A DNA stretch of 64,000 bases from Bin87 sp965204905 (GCA_965204905.1 OZ242042.1:1426001-1490000), one strand, 5' to 3'; counted from the first letter of the stretch, positions 33,616-46,157 are shown. The notes: a model not told the origin generated them from the letters alone. A program made the numbers and translations.

Positions 33616-34428
33616 GTGCTTCCAATCTCCGATGCCGGGCGTTATCGTGGCACCTTCCCGTTCGTTAATGTCGCCCTGCTCACCCTAAACGCCCTCGTTT
33701 TCTTATACGAGATCGGGGTCGGTGGCTTCGGGTTTCTCTTTGGCGGCAGTACCCTCGGCATCACCGTCTTGTTCCTGAAGTTCGGCTTTATACCGGCGGA
33801 GCTGTCATCGGGGCAGGCGTTCGAGATACTGTCGTTGGGCCGGGGCGTTGACATCGCGTCGCCGATACCGACGTGGGCGACGCTGCTGTCGTGCATGTTC
33901 GTCCACGGCGGACTCATGCACTTCGTCGGTAATATGCTGTTCCTGTGGGTGTTCGGCGACAACATCGAAGACACTTTCGGGCACGTCAAGTACCTGGTCT
34001 TCTATATGGTCTCCGGCGTACTGGCCACGCTGGCGCACTTCGCCATCGACCCGTCGTCCCAAACCCCGCTGGTAGGCGCCAGCGGCGCGATTTCCGGCGT
34101 GATGGGAGCGTACCTGCTGCTTTACCCGCGCAACCGCATCCGCACGCTCATCATCTACTTCCTGATCACCGTCGTCGAGCTGCGCGCCGTGTGGCTGCTC
34201 CTGATCTGGTTCGGCCTGCAAACCATCCAGGGCCTGCTGTCCATCGGCGTCAGCGATCAGGTAAGCACAGCGTTTTTCGCCCACATCGGCGGCTTCGTGG
34301 TGGGCGCGGCGGTCGGTCTGGTGGTGAGGCTATTCCGGCGACCTCCGGGACCGGCCGGCGGTTATTGGAACAACGGCGGCTACGACCGGCCGGCGCCCCA
34401 ATACTGGCGGGGCCGGCGAATTGACTAA
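33616..34428 (+). CDS. Rhomboid-family intramembrane serine protease
   Basis: 270 residues, about six to seven membrane helices. Catalytic Ser156 in VGASGAISGVMGAY and His223 in FFAHIGGFVVG; HFVGNMLFLWVFGDNIED is the conserved helix 2 region. The C-terminal cytosolic tail is Gly/Tyr/Arg-rich. GTG start 2 bases after the kinase. Cleaves membrane-anchored substrates; targets unknown. Converges with the BKACE gene, only 11 bases apart, without a visible terminator. Confidence 0.93.
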   Translation: MLPISDAGRYRGTFPFVNVALLTLNALVFLYEIGVGGFGFLFGGSTLGITVLFLKFGFIPAELSSGQAFEILSLGRGVDIASPIPTWATLLSCMFVHGGLMHFVGNMLFLWVFGDNIEDTFGHVKYLVFYMVSGVLATLAHFAIDPSSQTPLVGASGAISGVMGAYLLLYPRNRIRTLIIYFLITVVELRAVWLLLIWFGLQTIQGLLSIGVSDQVSTAFFAHIGGFVVGAAVGLVVRLFRRPPGPAGGYWNNGGYDRPAPQYWRGRRID

Positions 34429-34439
34429 CCGGGTTCGCG

Positions 34440-35327
34440 CTACGCCTCCGGGTACGGATTCAAGCCCAGCATCTCCCGCGCCTGCTGCGGTGTGGCCGGC
34501 TCCCGGCCGTGCAGCCGGGCCATGGTGACTGCCCACTCGATGTATTCGGCGTTGGATTTGGGTTGTGGGTTGTTGGGCAGGAACGGGCTGTCCTCGAACC
34601 CGACCCGGACGTGGTATCCGGTGGCGATGGCGATAGCGCACAGCGGGAAGGTCTGCCCCAGGCTGCTATGGGCCAGCCACGTCGATTCGGGGTAGCGTTC
34701 GCGGATGGTTTCGGCGATGAGCGTGTAGTTGCGCGGTGAACCGACCATCGCCTGCCGTCCGTCGCCCCAGTGGGCCCCCGGCTCCACCAGGAAATACCGG
34801 GTATCCTTGATGTAGCCTTCCTGCATCAAGGTGAAGGCGTTGTTTACGTCGCCCATGTCATGCACCGCAGGTTCCGGGAACGTCCCACGCTGGTAACATG
34901 CGTCCAGGGTTGCGGTAATGTCCTCGAATGAGTTGGGCGAAATCACGGTCCGGCGCCGGCCGGTTTCGGGATCCGCCGCCCACCGGACTCCCATACCGAG
35001 GTTGAGGGACACCATTTCCACCGGCTGCGGCGTTTCCAGAAGGTAGCGAGTCACGGCTTCCACCGGCACGTGCGCCTGCCGCGCAGTGGTGTGGTTCAAC
35101 ACCAGGTCGCACTGGGCGCGGATCATGGCGTCGGTCTGCGCGTACCAGGCCGGATCGTAGCTGATCCCGCCGTCCGGCGTGCGCGCGTGGATATGCACGA
35201 TGGACGCGCCGGCTTCGTAGCACCGAACCGCCTCCTGCGCCACTTCTTCGGGAGTCCAGGGTACGTTGGGGTTGTGCTCGCGTCCCCGGCTGCCGTTCAA
35301 ACATCCTTTGATAATGATGGTGTCCAT
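34440..35327 (-). CDS. BKACE-family beta-keto acid cleavage enzyme (DUF849)
   Basis: 295 residues, TIM barrel with a Zn site. Family enzymes condense beta-keto acids with acetyl-CoA, the type member being 3-keto-5-aminohexanoate cleavage enzyme of lysine fermentation. Seen: KGCLNGSRGREHNPN (about 6-20), ASIVHIHARTPDGG (about 41-54, metal His pair), and MVSLNLGMGVRW. No other lysine-fermentation genes are present, so the substrate may differ. ATG at 35327 with GGCAGGA upstream. Confidence 0.85.
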   Translation of the reverse strand: MDTIIIKGCLNGSRGREHNPNVPWTPEEVAQEAVRCYEAGASIVHIHARTPDGGISYDPAWYAQTDAMIRAQCDLVLNHTTARQAHVPVEAVTRYLLETPQPVEMVSLNLGMGVRWAADPETGRRRTVISPNSFEDITATLDACYQRGTFPEPAVHDMGDVNNAFTLMQEGYIKDTRYFLVEPGAHWGDGRQAMVGSPRNYTLIAETIRERYPESTWLAHSSLGQTFPLCAIAIATGYHVRVGFEDSPFLPNNPQPKSNAEYIEWAVTMARLHGREPATPQQAREMLGLNPYPEA

Positions 35328-35491
35328 CGCATCCTGCCTTTGCCATTCGTTCACTGAGGATTTACCAGACGCCGACGATGGTGTCCGCCGGGCGGTGGTT
35401 GGCTATGCTATCATAGGCCCGCCGGGGCCGCCTGCCGCGCTGGGCCCGGCATACAATTTGCCTGTTTAGAAGTTTCACGGAGGAATTGCCG

Positions 35492-37816
35492 ATGCTGGAC
35501 TACAAGCCCAACATGGTCCTGACTAGCGACAAACAATACAAGGTTGTTGGCACCCGCCCGGTCCGCCACGACGGTGCCGACAAGGTCACCGGAGTGGCCC
35601 GCTACAGCGCAGACCTGAACCTGCCGGGGATGCTCTACGGCAAGGTCTTGCGCAGCCCTCACGCCCATGCGCGCATCAAGTCGATTGACACCAGCAAGGC
35701 GGAGGCCATGCCCGGCGTCCGCGCCGTCGTCACCGGCGCCGACATCGTGGAACCTACCGGCCGTGCATCGGATCTGGCGGAAGGCGCCATGATCAACTTC
35801 AAGTTCCTGAGCAACAACATCATGGCCCAGGACAAGGCTCTCTACAAGGGCCACGCCATCGCCGCGGTTGCCGCGGTCAACGCGCACCTCGCCGAGGAAG
35901 CCCTGTCTCAGATCCAGGTAGAGTACGAAGTGCTCCCTCCGGTAATGCACGCCCGCGACGCCATGGCCGACGGCGCGACCCTGATCCACGAGCGACTGGC
36001 CGCGTTCAACACCGCCTCCACCCGCGCCGGCGGCATCCTGGATGATGACGACGATACGACCGGAACCAACATCGCCAACCATTTTGAATTCCGCATGGGC
36101 GACCTGGACGCCGGGCTCGCCGGCGCCGATGTCGTTGTCGAGCGCAGCGTTTCCACGTCCGCCGTACACCAGGGTTATATTGAGCCCCACGCGGGGACGG
36201 CCATGTGGCACGGCGACGGCAGCCTTACCATCTGGTCCAGCAGCCAGGGCCACTTCACCGTCCGGGACCACACCGCTCGTCTGGTGGGGCTCCCGGTATC
36301 CAAGGTCAAGGCGATCCCCATGGAAATCGGCGGTGGATTCGGCGCCAAGTTGGCCGTGTACATGGAGCCGGTCGCCGCGTTGCTGGCTCGCAAGGCCGAC
36401 GCTCCGGTCAAGATGCAGATGAACCGTACCGAGGTTTTTGAGGCCTCCGGTCCCACTTCCGGCACCGAAATTTCCTGCAAAATCGGCGCGACCAGCGACG
36501 GTAAAATCACCGCCGCTTCGGTCAGCATGATCTTCGAGGCCGGCGCATTCCCCGGTTCACCGGTGCCTGGCGCCGCCAACTGTGTGCTGGCCGCTTACGA
36601 CATTCCCAACACCTACATTGAGGGCTACGATATCGTCGTCAACCGACCCAAGACGGCGGCCTACCGCGCCCCCGGATCCCCGGCGGCGGCCTACTGCGTG
36701 GAAGTCGCGCTGGACGAACTGGCCGAGAATCTGGGCATCGACCCCATCGACCTGCGCCTGATGAACAGCGCCAAGGAGGGCACCCGCCGTCCCACCGGCC
36801 CGCTGACTCCCAAAGTCGGCTACATCGAGACGCTGGAAGCGACCAAGGCGCACCCGCACTACGGTGCGCCGAAAGACGGCAAGAAGCGCGGTCGCGGCGT
36901 CGCCTCGGGATTCTGGGGCAACAACACCGGCCCGTCCGCCGCCGTCGCGTTGGTCAACCCCGACGGCACGGTGACCCTCACCGAAGGCTCGCCGGACATT
37001 GGCGGCACCCGCGCCTCCGTGTCCCAGCAGTTGGCCGAGGTACTCGGCATCCCAGTGGAGGACGTGAACCCGCAGATCGGCGATACCGACAGCATCGGCT
37101 TCACTTCCAACACCGGGGGCAGCAGCGTAACTTTCAAGACCGGTTTCGCCGCCTACACCGCCGCCCAGGACATCAAGCAGCAGATGATCGCCCGGGCCGC
37201 GCGCATCTGGGAAGTGGAGCCGGAGGACGTGGAGTTTGAGGACGGCGTTCTCAAGCACCGCGCCGATGACCAGTTGCAGATGACCTTCCAGCAACTGGCC
37301 GCCCGGCAGGTACCGACCGGTGGCCCCATCGTCGGACGGGGCGGGGTCAACCCCGGCGGCGCTGGCCCCTGTATCGGCGTGCATATCGTTGACGTCGAAG
37401 TTGACGAGGATACCGGCAAGGTGGATGTCGTGCGCTACACCGCCTTACAGGATGCGGGCAAGGCGATCCACCCGTCCTACGTGGAAGGACAGATCCAGGG
37501 CGGCGCCGTGCAGGGCATCGGCTGGGCGCTCAACGAGGAATACTACACCAACGATCAGGGCCACATGGTCAACTCCAGCTTCCTGGACTATCGGATGCCC
37601 ACCAGCCTGGACCTGCCCATGATTGACACCTGCATCGTTGAGGTGGACAACCCCAACCATCCTTACGGCGTGCGCGGGGTCGGTGAGGTGCCGATTGTTC
37701 CTCCCATGGCCGCCATCGCCAACGCCATCTACGACGCCATCGGCGTCCGCATGACCGTGCTGCCCATGAACCCCGGCAACGTGCTGGAAGCCCTTTGGGA
37801 GAAGAACGGCGGCTAG
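35492..37816 (+). CDS. Molybdenum hydroxylase large subunit (xanthine dehydrogenase/aldehyde oxidase family)
   Basis: 774 residues, normal for a CoxL/XdhB-type catalytic subunit. The small aldehyde-oxidase hammerhead domain (VGTRPVRHDGADKVTG, PGMLYGKVLRSPHAHA) is followed by the MoCo-binding part: GGGFGAKLAVYMEP, AYRAPGSPAAAYCVE and the Mo-site Glu in RGVGEVPIVPP near residue 729. It is not a CO dehydrogenase (no AYRCSFR). The usual 2Fe-2S and FAD subunit genes are missing; a MoaD-like gene follows instead. Start ATG with GGAGG at 35479. Confidence 0.92.
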   Translation: MLDYKPNMVLTSDKQYKVVGTRPVRHDGADKVTGVARYSADLNLPGMLYGKVLRSPHAHARIKSIDTSKAEAMPGVRAVVTGADIVEPTGRASDLAEGAMINFKFLSNNIMAQDKALYKGHAIAAVAAVNAHLAEEALSQIQVEYEVLPPVMHARDAMADGATLIHERLAAFNTASTRAGGILDDDDDTTGTNIANHFEFRMGDLDAGLAGADVVVERSVSTSAVHQGYIEPHAGTAMWHGDGSLTIWSSSQGHFTVRDHTARLVGLPVSKVKAIPMEIGGGFGAKLAVYMEPVAALLARKADAPVKMQMNRTEVFEASGPTSGTEISCKIGATSDGKITAASVSMIFEAGAFPGSPVPGAANCVLAAYDIPNTYIEGYDIVVNRPKTAAYRAPGSPAAAYCVEVALDELAENLGIDPIDLRLMNSAKEGTRRPTGPLTPKVGYIETLEATKAHPHYGAPKDGKKRGRGVASGFWGNNTGPSAAVALVNPDGTVTLTEGSPDIGGTRASVSQQLAEVLGIPVEDVNPQIGDTDSIGFTSNTGGSSVTFKTGFAAYTAAQDIKQQMIARAARIWEVEPEDVEFEDGVLKHRADDQLQMTFQQLAARQVPTGGPIVGRGGVNPGGAGPCIGVHIVDVEVDEDTGKVDVVRYTALQDAGKAIHPSYVEGQIQGGAVQGIGWALNEEYYTNDQGHMVNSSFLDYRMPTSLDLPMIDTCIVEVDNPNHPYGVRGVGEVPIVPPMAAIANAIYDAIGVRMTVLPMNPGNVLEALWEKNGG

Positions 37817-37822
37817 CGTAAC

Positions 37823-37852
37823 GTGGAGGGTGGGTTTCAAATCCGCCCCTAC
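37823..37852. repeat. Diverged hairpin repeat, GTAGGGGCG family
   Basis: GTGGAGGGTGGGTTT followed by CAAATCCGCCCCTAC: an imperfect version of the inverted repeat at 21411-21439, directly after the molybdenum hydroxylase stop. Confidence 0.55.
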
Positions 37853-37883
37853 CAGCGTGGTTCACATTTTGAGGGGACTGACA

Positions 37884-38153
37884 ATGCCCGACGTTTGGAT
37901 ACCCGCACAGATGCAACGTATCACCGGAGCTCCTGACCGAGTGCAGGTTGAAGGCGCGACCGTGCGGCAGGTCATCAACAACCTGGAGCGGATGCACCCC
38001 GGCATCAAAGAGTTGCTCTACGATGAGGAGCTGGACGACATAACGCCGGGCCTGGCCGTGATCGTTGACGGCGACGTCAGCCAACTCGGGTTGATGGAGC
38101 GGGTCAGCGAGGATGCGGAAATGCACTTCCTGCCCGCCATCGGCGGTGGCTGA
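37884..38153 (+). CDS. MoaD/ThiS-like ubiquitin-fold protein
   Basis: 89 residues. Beta-grasp sulfur carrier: hydrophobic N-terminal strand (DVWIPAQM), helix VRQVINNLERMHPGIKELL, and C terminus LPAIGGG. Activation of such proteins is on a terminal Gly-Gly, which is present. Family roles: dithiolene sulfur transfer in molybdopterin synthesis, or sulfur supply to thiamine, cysteine or thiouridine. Its position after a molybdenum hydroxylase favours the first. GAGGGG precedes the ATG. A diverged copy of its 3' end lies at 40085-40142. Confidence 0.83.
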   Translation: MPDVWIPAQMQRITGAPDRVQVEGATVRQVINNLERMHPGIKELLYDEELDDITPGLAVIVDGDVSQLGLMERVSEDAEMHFLPAIGGG

Positions 38154-38181
38154 ATGCGCCAACCGCGCGTCATTGAACGGT

Positions 38182-38209
38182 GTAGGGGCGAATAATCATT
38201 CGCCCCTAC
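38182..38209. repeat. Perfect hairpin repeat, GTAGGGGCG family
   Basis: GTAGGGGCGAAT, AATC loop, exact reverse complement (12-bp stem). It lies between two convergent genes, so it may end transcription on both strands, though no T run follows on the plus strand. Confidence 0.75.
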
Positions 38210-38219
38210 TGTTTTGCCT

Positions 38220-40028
38220 CTATTCAGGTAGCAGCGTCAAGACCACCACGGTACGGCCGTATTCCGTACCCAATGTAGAACCGAACGTAACTGCGCCCAA
38301 TCCTTCTTGTATCACTTGTAACCGTTCCGGTTCGATGCCGAGTTCGTGCGCGTCCAGTTGATGTACGATGCTGCTGACGTTGATGTAACCGAGAAATTGC
38401 CGGTTGGTCATCAGGTGGCTGGCCGCGCGTTGGTATTCGGCGTCCGAGGCCAAGTTAGCGCCTTCCCCCTTCTGACGCGCCACGATGCTTGACAACGCCT
38501 CCACTGTAGTGCCGATGGTCAGATACCTGTCGTGCAGCACATAGCCGGGCCGATAGGCGATCTCCCCGCCCATCATCATCCCCAATACGCCCGGGTCGAA
38601 AACGACGGCGGCGCTTTCCGCCTCTACGTCAACCCGATTTGCCTCCAGTCCAACGTGCATTTCCAGCAAGTCCACCACTTCGCCCATAGTATCGGTCAAG
38701 CCGTCCTTGCCTTCCTCCAGATAGGACAGCATTACCGTCGCGTCAACGGCGTTGGCCGTCGGGTCATCGGATACGGCCTCGAAGTCAAACTCGCTGACGG
38801 CTACTATCATGTCGCCGGCCAGATGCCCAAAGAAATCCGTTTCTAGGTCGATGCCCGTGAATTGTTTCGCCAGGCTGAAACCCAGGTCAAGAGCGTCCGC
38901 CACCGTGGCGTCGTCGTCCAGCGGGGGAACTCCATCGGGAGTCATGCCGATCAGGTTGGCGTTAATCTCGTCCAGCATCTGCGGGTCGGGCAGCACGTCG
39001 CGCAGATCGTACTCCGACAGCGCCTTGCGCCAGTTGTCAACGTTTGGGTCGAAGCTGGCCGCCATGAAACCCAGCGTGTCGTCGGGCAGCAAACGGGCCG
39101 GATTTTGAAGTCCATCCACCTCGAGGCCGAAATCGGTGACGGTGGGCGATACCATCTCGATCACGATGCCGCGCTCTACCCAACCTCCCGACATGGCTAT
39201 CCATTCGGGCGCGCTTTCAGCGAATGTGCCCGGGCCAATTACTCCGGGCACGACAGGACCGAAGTTACCGGCAGCATCGTCGAGCAAGTCCAATGCTTGC
39301 TGGTAGTCGACGTACCCGGAATGAAAGCGGCGCTCCGGCAACGCTGCCCGCGCTGCCAGGAATTTCGATTCCTCTGCCAACGAAGCGTCCGCGTCGCCGT
39401 CCATGCGGTCCAGCACGGAACGGAGAACCGACTCATCGGTGGCATACACCAGCCAATCGCTCGTTAGGCCATAGGCTTGGTGTACCGAATCGTCCGCCCA
39501 GATAGTCGCGCCACGGTGCGAACCGGTGTCGAACGCTGCCCCGGTTTCGTCCTGCATATACTCTCGCCACTTCTCCAGGAATTTCTTTGCTGCGTCTTCA
39601 TCGCGTACTTGGATGGTTATCGCCGCAGTTGGCGACTCCTGGTCAAAGTCGAAGTCGATCAGTCCCGCTGAAATCTCAGGGCCGATCCACGGCATGACCT
39701 CCTCCTCAACGTTGATGCCGGTTTCGGTCAGGAAGTCGACCTTCAACTCGTCCACGAAATCGCGGAAACCGGGATATTCGTTGAAACGACTCCAAATATC
39801 CTCCATGTTTCCGACCTGGCCTTCTCCAGGGATTAACGTGATCCAGCCATAAGCCAACGTGTCCGGCGGGTAGTAGCGCGCCGAGTATTCCGGCTCTTTT
39901 GCTTCCACCAACAGCGCCAAAATCGGCCCCGGTATCGGGATCAGCCGGAAGTACATCGCCAATCCGGCGGCAACGACAACAACAACGACTACGGCGGCTA
40001 TTCCCGCGAGAATCTTTATCACCAGCAT
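38220..40028 (-). CDS. DUF3352-like membrane-anchored protein
   Basis: 602 residues. One N-terminal membrane helix (LAGIAAVVVVVVVAAGLAMYF, about residues 7-27, given here up to 20: AGIAAVVVVVVVAAGLAMYF) and a large extracytoplasmic part. The early YYPPDTLAYGWITLIPGEG and repeated beta-rich LxxYINVSS/GYVDYQQAL units are typical of DUF3352, a family of unknown function found in Chloroflexota and Cyanobacteria. ATG at 40028 with GAAGGAT; the longer frame upstream would run into a moaD-like fragment on the other strand. Confidence 0.7.
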   Translation of the reverse strand: MLVIKILAGIAAVVVVVVVAAGLAMYFRLIPIPGPILALLVEAKEPEYSARYYPPDTLAYGWITLIPGEGQVGNMEDIWSRFNEYPGFRDFVDELKVDFLTETGINVEEEVMPWIGPEISAGLIDFDFDQESPTAAITIQVRDEDAAKKFLEKWREYMQDETGAAFDTGSHRGATIWADDSVHQAYGLTSDWLVYATDESVLRSVLDRMDGDADASLAEESKFLAARAALPERRFHSGYVDYQQALDLLDDAAGNFGPVVPGVIGPGTFAESAPEWIAMSGGWVERGIVIEMVSPTVTDFGLEVDGLQNPARLLPDDTLGFMAASFDPNVDNWRKALSEYDLRDVLPDPQMLDEINANLIGMTPDGVPPLDDDATVADALDLGFSLAKQFTGIDLETDFFGHLAGDMIVAVSEFDFEAVSDDPTANAVDATVMLSYLEEGKDGLTDTMGEVVDLLEMHVGLEANRVDVEAESAAVVFDPGVLGMMMGGEIAYRPGYVLHDRYLTIGTTVEALSSIVARQKGEGANLASDAEYQRAASHLMTNRQFLGYINVSSIVHQLDAHELGIEPERLQVIQEGLGAVTFGSTLGTEYGRTVVVLTLLPE

Positions 40029-40084
40029 CAAACTATCCTTCGGCACTATACGGCCTTGCCTTGATAGTGTATCACCGCGCCCAT

Positions 40085-40142
40085 GATGGAGCGGGTCAGC
40101 GAGGACGCGGAAATGCACTTCCTGCCCGCCGTCGGGGGCGGC
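40085..40142 (+). pseudogene. Fragment of a second moaD-like gene
   Basis: 58 bases matching 38093-38150, the 3' end of the intact MoaD-like gene, with four mismatches. Three are silent and one gives Ile to Val, encoding MERVSEDAEMHFLPAVGGG. Reading then continues LAAMVG to a later stop instead of ending after GGG. The rest of the gene is missing, and the match stops sharply upstream. Confidence 0.75.
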
Positions 40143-40350
40143 CTTGCGGCGATGGTAGGGACGGTTCCCATTTTCGATTGACGCTCCTTGATTGACGGTT
40201 GCGGGGTTTTCCTTGCTGCTGGATGATTGATTCGGGTCGGGGAGGTTCAGGATCGTCGGCGCTACGGCCGGAGCGTGGTATGCGATATTGAGTCCTAGAC
40301 TTCCGCGTGCTGACCGTATTGGTCGATGAGGGATTTGCCCCTCACCCTAA

Positions 40351-40373
40351 CCCTCTCCCTTGGCGGGAGAGGG
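40351..40373. repeat. Inverted repeat CCCTCTCCC/GGGAGAGGG
   Basis: 9-bp perfect stem with a TTGGC loop, preceded by CCCCTCACCCTAA. This is a widespread bacterial dispersed repeat type found in intergenic DNA. Confidence 0.7.
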
Positions 40374-40648
40374 GACTTGCGGCCCTCGCGGAGCGGTGGT
40401 GACACCCGCCGTACCGGTCTCGGCCATGACGATGAATAGGTCGTCCTCAGGCGCGAGCCGGCGGTGCATGTAAATCCGACTATTGTTGACCGTGGTGTTG
40501 CGCCGGGGCGCAACGTAAATCCTGAACCTCTGATGACCCGAATTTGGATTGGCCGGTGTCGGGCGTTGAGCCCTGGCCAGGGGCTTGGCATCCGACGTGA
40601 GATTCAGTATAGAGAACGAATGGTCGGACGGGCAAGAGGCAGATGTCA

Positions 40649-40668
40649 CTCACGCGTAACCCACTTTG
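40649..40668. repeat. Isolated MITE terminus
   Basis: CTCACGCGTAACCCACTTTG matches the terminal repeat of the elements at 19278 and 20071, with one inserted A. No matching right end within 200 bases, so a remnant. Confidence 0.55.
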
Positions 40669-40697
40669 GGGGAATTGTCAGAATCAGGATTTGCCGG

Positions 40698-40716
40698 CCC
40701 CGTATCGAGTACGGGG
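40698..40716. repeat. Palindrome CCCCGTA/TACGGGG
   Basis: 7-bp stem with a TCGAG loop, just upstream of another palindrome; intergenic. Confidence 0.6.
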
Positions 40717-40740
40717 TGACGTTACTTGATGATTTTCTGG

Positions 40741-40760
40741 ATTCCCGCCTGCGTGGGAAT
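40741..40760. repeat. Small palindromic repeat, diverged copy 3
   Basis: ATTCCCGCCTGCGTGGGAAT, the diverged relative of 17443-17462 and 19471-19490, in the opposite orientation (followed by GAC). Confidence 0.6.
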
Positions 40761-40878
40761 GACAGAAGGAGGGTGGGAATGACGGTGTGGGGCGTGCGGA
40801 TGACCGCCGTTGACAACCGTTCGGTATGGGGCTACATTGTCTCCGGCGCGTTGCGCCGTTTAACACTCTAACTTTGGA

Positions 40879-41013
40879 CACCGGGCGCCAATACCCATTT
40901 CGGCTTAATTGGGGAAGGCGGTGTAAATCCGCCGCGGTTGCGCCACTGTAAGCGGGACGCCGGCCGGCTAACGGCCCGACCCGCAAGCCAGGAAACCTGC
41001 CCGGCGTTCCTCT
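40879..41013 (+). promoter_or_regulatory. Cobalamin (B12) riboswitch aptamer
   Basis: The B12 box AGCCAGGAAACCTGCC is at 40986-41001. Upstream are the other conserved blocks in order: GGGGAAGGCGGTG, AAATCCGCCGCGG, GCGCCACTGTAA, GCGGG. Outer arms CCGGGCGCC and CCCGGCG close the structure. It precedes cbiE and cobN, genes of cobalamin synthesis that are expected to be switched off when the cofactor is plentiful. Confidence 0.95.
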
Positions 41014-41035
41014 GGAACCTTTCTCTGCGCCCAAC

Positions 41036-41101
41036 AGGGTCGTTCCTTTGTGTTGCACTGGCAACCAATACGACCCTGGCAGATTCAAACGCCAGGGTTT
41101 T
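41036..41101 (+). terminator. Riboswitch expression platform: antiterminator and terminator
   Basis: Terminator: CCCTGGC (41074-41080) pairs with GCCAGGG (41091-41097), followed by TTTT. Antiterminator: AGGGTCGT (41036-41043) pairs with ACGACCCT (41070-41077), which takes four bases of the terminator 5' arm. The two are mutually exclusive, so control is by early termination. Confidence 0.8.
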
Positions 41102-41129
41102 CGCTTGACAGCCCCTTTGCTTCACCAGA

Positions 41130-41828
41130 ATGACTACCTCTAACACCGGCATCACAATGACCGTCGTGGCCGTAGGGCCGGGCGACCCCGAGTTCCTGAC
41201 CGTCAAGGGTCGGGAAGCGCTTGCCAACGCCGACCTGGTGGTGGGCTTCAAGACCGTGCTTGACGTGGTTGAGGATTACGCCGGGGACGCCGAGTTGCGC
41301 CCCATGGCTTACCGCGACCAGGAAGCCGTGCTGGACTACGCCCAAGAGCAGGCGCAGCAGGGCAAATCGTGCGTGGTCTGCGTGTGGGGCGACCTCAACG
41401 TGTCCGCCAAAGAGCTGCTCAACCGCGTCCGTCGCCGCGCTGAGACGGTGAAACTGGTGCCCGGCGTCAGCAGCGTGCAGATCGCCTGCGCCCGCGCCGG
41501 CATTTCCCTTGAGGAATCGCTGTTCATCACGCTGCACCAGCGGTGGGACCGCGGCTCGGAGTTGGGCGAGTTGGTGGAAACGCTACGGCAAGGCCGGCGC
41601 AACGTCATCCTGCTGCCGCGCCCGTTCGATTTCATGCCGCCGGCTATCGCAGCCAACGCTATCGCCGACGGCGCTGACCCCGAGCATCCAGTTACCGTAT
41701 TCCAACGCCTGAGTCTGCCCGACGAACAGCGCTGGGACGGCACACTGGCCGAGTGCGCCGAACTGCCCGACGAGTTCAGCGACCTTTCCATAATGGTGTT
41801 CCCCAGACCCGCCGGCGAGCACGACTGA
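41130..41828 (+). CDS. cbiE: Precorrin-7 C5-methyltransferase CbiE
   Basis: 232 residues, SAM-dependent tetrapyrrole methylase fold. Begins VVAVGPGDPEFLTVKGREAL, the class signature, with PGVSSVQIACARAGI around residue 112 and ITLHQRW near 132. Best fits CbiE (C5 methylation of precorrin-7); the paired CbiT decarboxylase domain is absent. ATG at 41130 or 41157, with no strong Shine-Dalgarno for either. Controlled by the B12 riboswitch just upstream; cobN starts two bases after its stop. Confidence 0.85.
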   Translation: MTTSNTGITMTVVAVGPGDPEFLTVKGREALANADLVVGFKTVLDVVEDYAGDAELRPMAYRDQEAVLDYAQEQAQQGKSCVVCVWGDLNVSAKELLNRVRRRAETVKLVPGVSSVQIACARAGISLEESLFITLHQRWDRGSELGELVETLRQGRRNVILLPRPFDFMPPAIAANAIADGADPEHPVTVFQRLSLPDEQRWDGTLAECAELPDEFSDLSIMVFPRPAGEHD

Positions 41829-41830
41829 GC

Positions 41831-45730
<3,900 letters not shown>

Positions 45731-45746
45731 GCAGGAGGATAATGCG

Positions 45747-46157
45747 ATGGAATACGCACTGGACTTGCTCAAGGAACTGACCTCTGATCCCAAGATGATG
45801 TGGGTCGTTGGCGGCGGTTCCGTGGTCAGCGAGAACCATGCCCACGGCATCAGGGAGCCTGAAGTGCACGGTGGTTGGGCCACGATTGAGGCCGACAACT
45901 GGCATTTTCACCTGCAACTTGAGCAGATTGACGGAATCCAGTTCGTCGAGGCCACCAGCCACGGCGACCTGAAGTCCTATTACGTCCGGTTCTCCCACAA
46001 CTGGGACGATACGCTGGTGCGCTGCTATTTTCCCAATCCGTACCTGGACGACGACGAAAAGCGCACTGAATTGCAGCCCGAGAAGCTGCGCGCCTTTGAA
46101 GAGGCTCGCGACCGTTGGGTCGGAAAGGAGGGCGACCTGATCTTTGTCGAGCGCTAG
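45747..46157 (+). CDS. Hypothetical protein in cobalamin operon
   Basis: 136 residues, not firmly assigned. A strand-rich middle (GGWATIEADNWHFHLQLEQID then FVEATS) has His/Trp-rich strands faintly like heme-handling HutX/ChuX proteins; this is a weak impression. The ATG at 45747 has AGGAGG 8 bases upstream; the open frame to 45435 overlaps cobN and was not used. Being sixteen bases after cobN, under the same riboswitch, it may bind a tetrapyrrole or cobalt intermediate. Confidence 0.6.
   Translation: MEYALDLLKELTSDPKMMWVVGGGSVVSENHAHGIREPEVHGGWATIEADNWHFHLQLEQIDGIQFVEATSHGDLKSYYVRFSHNWDDTLVRCYFPNPYLDDDEKRTELQPEKLRAFEEARDRWVGKEGDLIFVER

Larger units (their letters stand above)
40143..40878. 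other. Gene-free, repeat-rich spacer
   Basis: No credible gene. It holds a cluster of short inverted repeats (40351-40373, 40698-40716, 40741-40760) and an isolated MITE end (40649-40668). A minus-strand frame over 40347-40649 runs through these repeats and was rejected. Confidence 0.5.

Noticed and set aside
40347..40649. 100-codon minus-strand frame in the repeat-rich gap
   Set aside because: It reads straight through the CCCTCTCCC/GGGAGAGGG palindrome and has no start context; more likely repeat DNA than a gene.
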